From: Bordetella parapertussis
GTDB lineage: Bacteria; Pseudomonadota; Gammaproteobacteria; Burkholderiales; SG8-39
DNA length: 9,439 nt
Direction of reading: 5' to 3'
Assembly (NCBI GenBank): GCA_945906975.1
Contig: CAMDRY010000091.1
Span: 1-9,439 of the forward strand
The translations under genes and the position numbers were made by a program. A model generated the notes under the pieces. The model did not search any database and had not been told where the DNA came from. It saw only the letters and a list, made by a program, of their open reading frames with translations. Shown here one piece after another: positions 8,661-9,439 of the stretch (positions are counted from its first letter, which is position 1; each line of letters begins with the position of its first letter).

Positions 8661-8806
8661 GTTTCGCGCGATTTAAATTGATCAATGGCTGGAAACCCGC
8701 GCCTGGAAAGGGTTTCCAGTTGATGTTGTCAGTCATGACGCGGTCCGCGGCCTTGTCCGGGGGGCGTGCGGTGACGGAAGCGAAACCATGCAAAAGACCA
8801 TCATGA
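8657..8806 (+). CDS. Possible 49-residue ORF between ftsW and murG
   Basis: An ATG overlapping the ftsW stop (ATGA, 8657-8660) opens a frame that runs 49 codons (starts [20 protein letters not shown], ends CKRPS) and stops at 8804-8806, inside the first codons of murG. I recognise no family, membrane segment or motif. Its support is only the coupled start position and the lack of a stop across the spacer. In GC-rich DNA a frame of this length is common by chance, so it may be non-coding, serving at most to carry ribosomes toward the murG start. Confidence 0.2.
   Translation: MSFARFKLINGWKPAPGKGFQLMLSVMTRSAALSGGRAVTEAKPCKRPS
8689..8719. repeat. Perfect inverted repeat (hairpin) in the ftsW-murG spacer
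   Basis: CTGGAAACCC at 8689-8698 is the exact reverse complement of GGGTTTCCAG at 8710-8719, with an 11-nt loop that itself contains another CTGGAAA. G-U pairs could extend the base slightly. No T-run follows, so it is not a classical terminator. It could be an RNA structure affecting readthrough, mRNA stability or murG expression. The 127-nt spacer (8661-8787) is about 58% GC and otherwise shows only an AT-rich patch (ATTTAAAT, 8671-8678) and no convincing promoter. Confidence 0.7.
8776..8780 (+). promoter_or_regulatory. Ribosome binding site of murG
   Basis: GGAAG lies 7 nt before the ATG at 8788. Together with the typical N-terminus that follows, it supports this start despite the unusually long gap after ftsW. 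Confidence 0.5.
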
Positions 8807-9439
8807 TCATCGCCGGCGGAACGGGCGGGCACGTTTTCCCGGCGCTCGCCGTGGCCGATCACCTGCGTGCGTTGGGCTGGCGCGTGGTTTGGATGGGCGT
8901 CCCCGGCAGCATGGAAGCCAGGCTCGTACCGGCGCGCGGTTACGCCATGGCCTGGGTGAACTTCGCCGGCTTGCGCGGCAAGGGGCTTGTCACCAAACTG
9001 CTGTTGCCGCTGCGCCTGTTGCAGGCGTTCTGGCAAAGCGCGGCGGCGATACGGCGCGAGCAACCCGATGTGGTGCTGGGCATGGGCGGCTATATCAGTT
9101 TTCCCGGTGGCATGATGGCCTCGTTGCTGAACCGGCCGCTGGTGGTGCATGAACAGAACTCTGTGGCCGGACTCGCCAACAAGGTGCTGGCCCGCGTCGC
9201 CGACCGTGTGCTGGCGGCTTTCCCCGGGACGCTGGCCAAGGCTTGCCTGACCGGTAACCCGGTGCGCGCCGAGATCACCGCCTTGGCCGAACCGGTTGCG
9301 CGCTTTGCCGGCCGCAGCGGGCCCTTGCAAGTGCTTGTTGTCGGCGGCAGCCTCGGTGCGCAGGCGCTCAACGACACCGTGCCGCGCGCGCTGGCATTGA
9401 TGGAGGCGGATGCGCGCACGCACGGGGCGCAGGGTGTGC
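8788..9439 (+). CDS. murG: Undecaprenyldiphospho-muramoylpentapeptide beta-N-acetylglucosaminyltransferase MurG (3' end outside window)
   Basis: Peripheral membrane GT-B glycosyltransferase on the cytoplasmic face that adds GlcNAc from UDP-GlcNAc to lipid I, producing lipid II. About 217 residues are present, roughly the first 60% of a normal MurG; the frame is still open at the window edge. Glycine-rich loops are visible: [10 protein letters not shown] at 9-18 with the conserved H15, GMGGY at 98-102, and [12 protein letters not shown] from about 185. HEQNS at 121-125 and TGNPVR are also typical MurG segments. The reading frame upstream of the ATG is open through the spacer but has no other credible start, and family members begin just before the first glycine loop. 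In this cluster murC would be expected next. Confidence 0.95.
   Translation, partial: MQKTIMIIAGGTGGHVFPALAVADHLRALGWRVVWMGVPGSMEARLVPARGYAMAWVNFAGLRGKGLVTKLLLPLRLLQAFWQSAAAIRREQPDVVLGMGGYISFPGGMMASLLNRPLVVHEQNSVAGLANKVLARVADRVLAAFPGTLAKACLTGNPVRAEITALAEPVARFAGRSGPLQVLVVGGSLGAQALNDTVPRALALMEADARTHGAQGV

Noticed and set aside
8671..8760. Possible promoter for murG in the AT-rich part of the spacer
   Set aside because: Candidate -35-like TTGATC and TTGATG have no convincing -10 hexamer at suitable spacing.

Overview
This window is a stretch of a bacterial division and cell wall (dcw) gene cluster. All genes lie on the + strand in the order ftsI, murE, murF, mraY, murD, ftsW, murG (murG is cut by the window end). 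The sequence is GC-rich. The gene order, the diaminopimelate-type MurE, and the long MraY with a betaproteobacterial-style C-terminus ([10 protein letters not shown]) suggest a betaproteobacterium. That placement rests on remembered family resemblance, not on a search.

Layout: ftsI (18-1748) is followed after 1 nt by murE (1750-3279). MurE overlaps murF (3276-4667) by 4 nt, and 1 nt separates murF from mraY (4669-5823). The mraY-murD junction is abnormal. The last ~66-73 bp of mraY, including its stop and the first codons of murD, occur twice at an offset of exactly 158 bp (5757-5829 and 5915-5987). Between the copies is a segment that can fold as one long nested hairpin. A 53-codon ORF (5820-5981) fits the duplication exactly, with 4-nt ATGA overlaps to mraY upstream and to murD downstream, and it ends in a near-copy of the last MraY segment. 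Then come murD (5978-7444), ftsW (7428-8660, overlapping murD by 17 nt), a 127-nt spacer with a perfect 10-bp inverted repeat, and murG (8788 to the edge).

How the genes work together: MurE and MurF, with MurD, build the UDP-MurNAc-pentapeptide in the cytoplasm. MraY moves it onto undecaprenyl phosphate (lipid I), and MurG adds GlcNAc (lipid II). FtsW polymerises glycan at the septum and FtsI cross-links it. The tight packing implies one transcription unit with translational coupling. I saw no promoter or convincing rho-independent terminator.

The genes themselves are ordinary. The parts worth a second look are the duplicated junction with its hairpin and small ORF, and to a lesser degree the ftsW-murG spacer.
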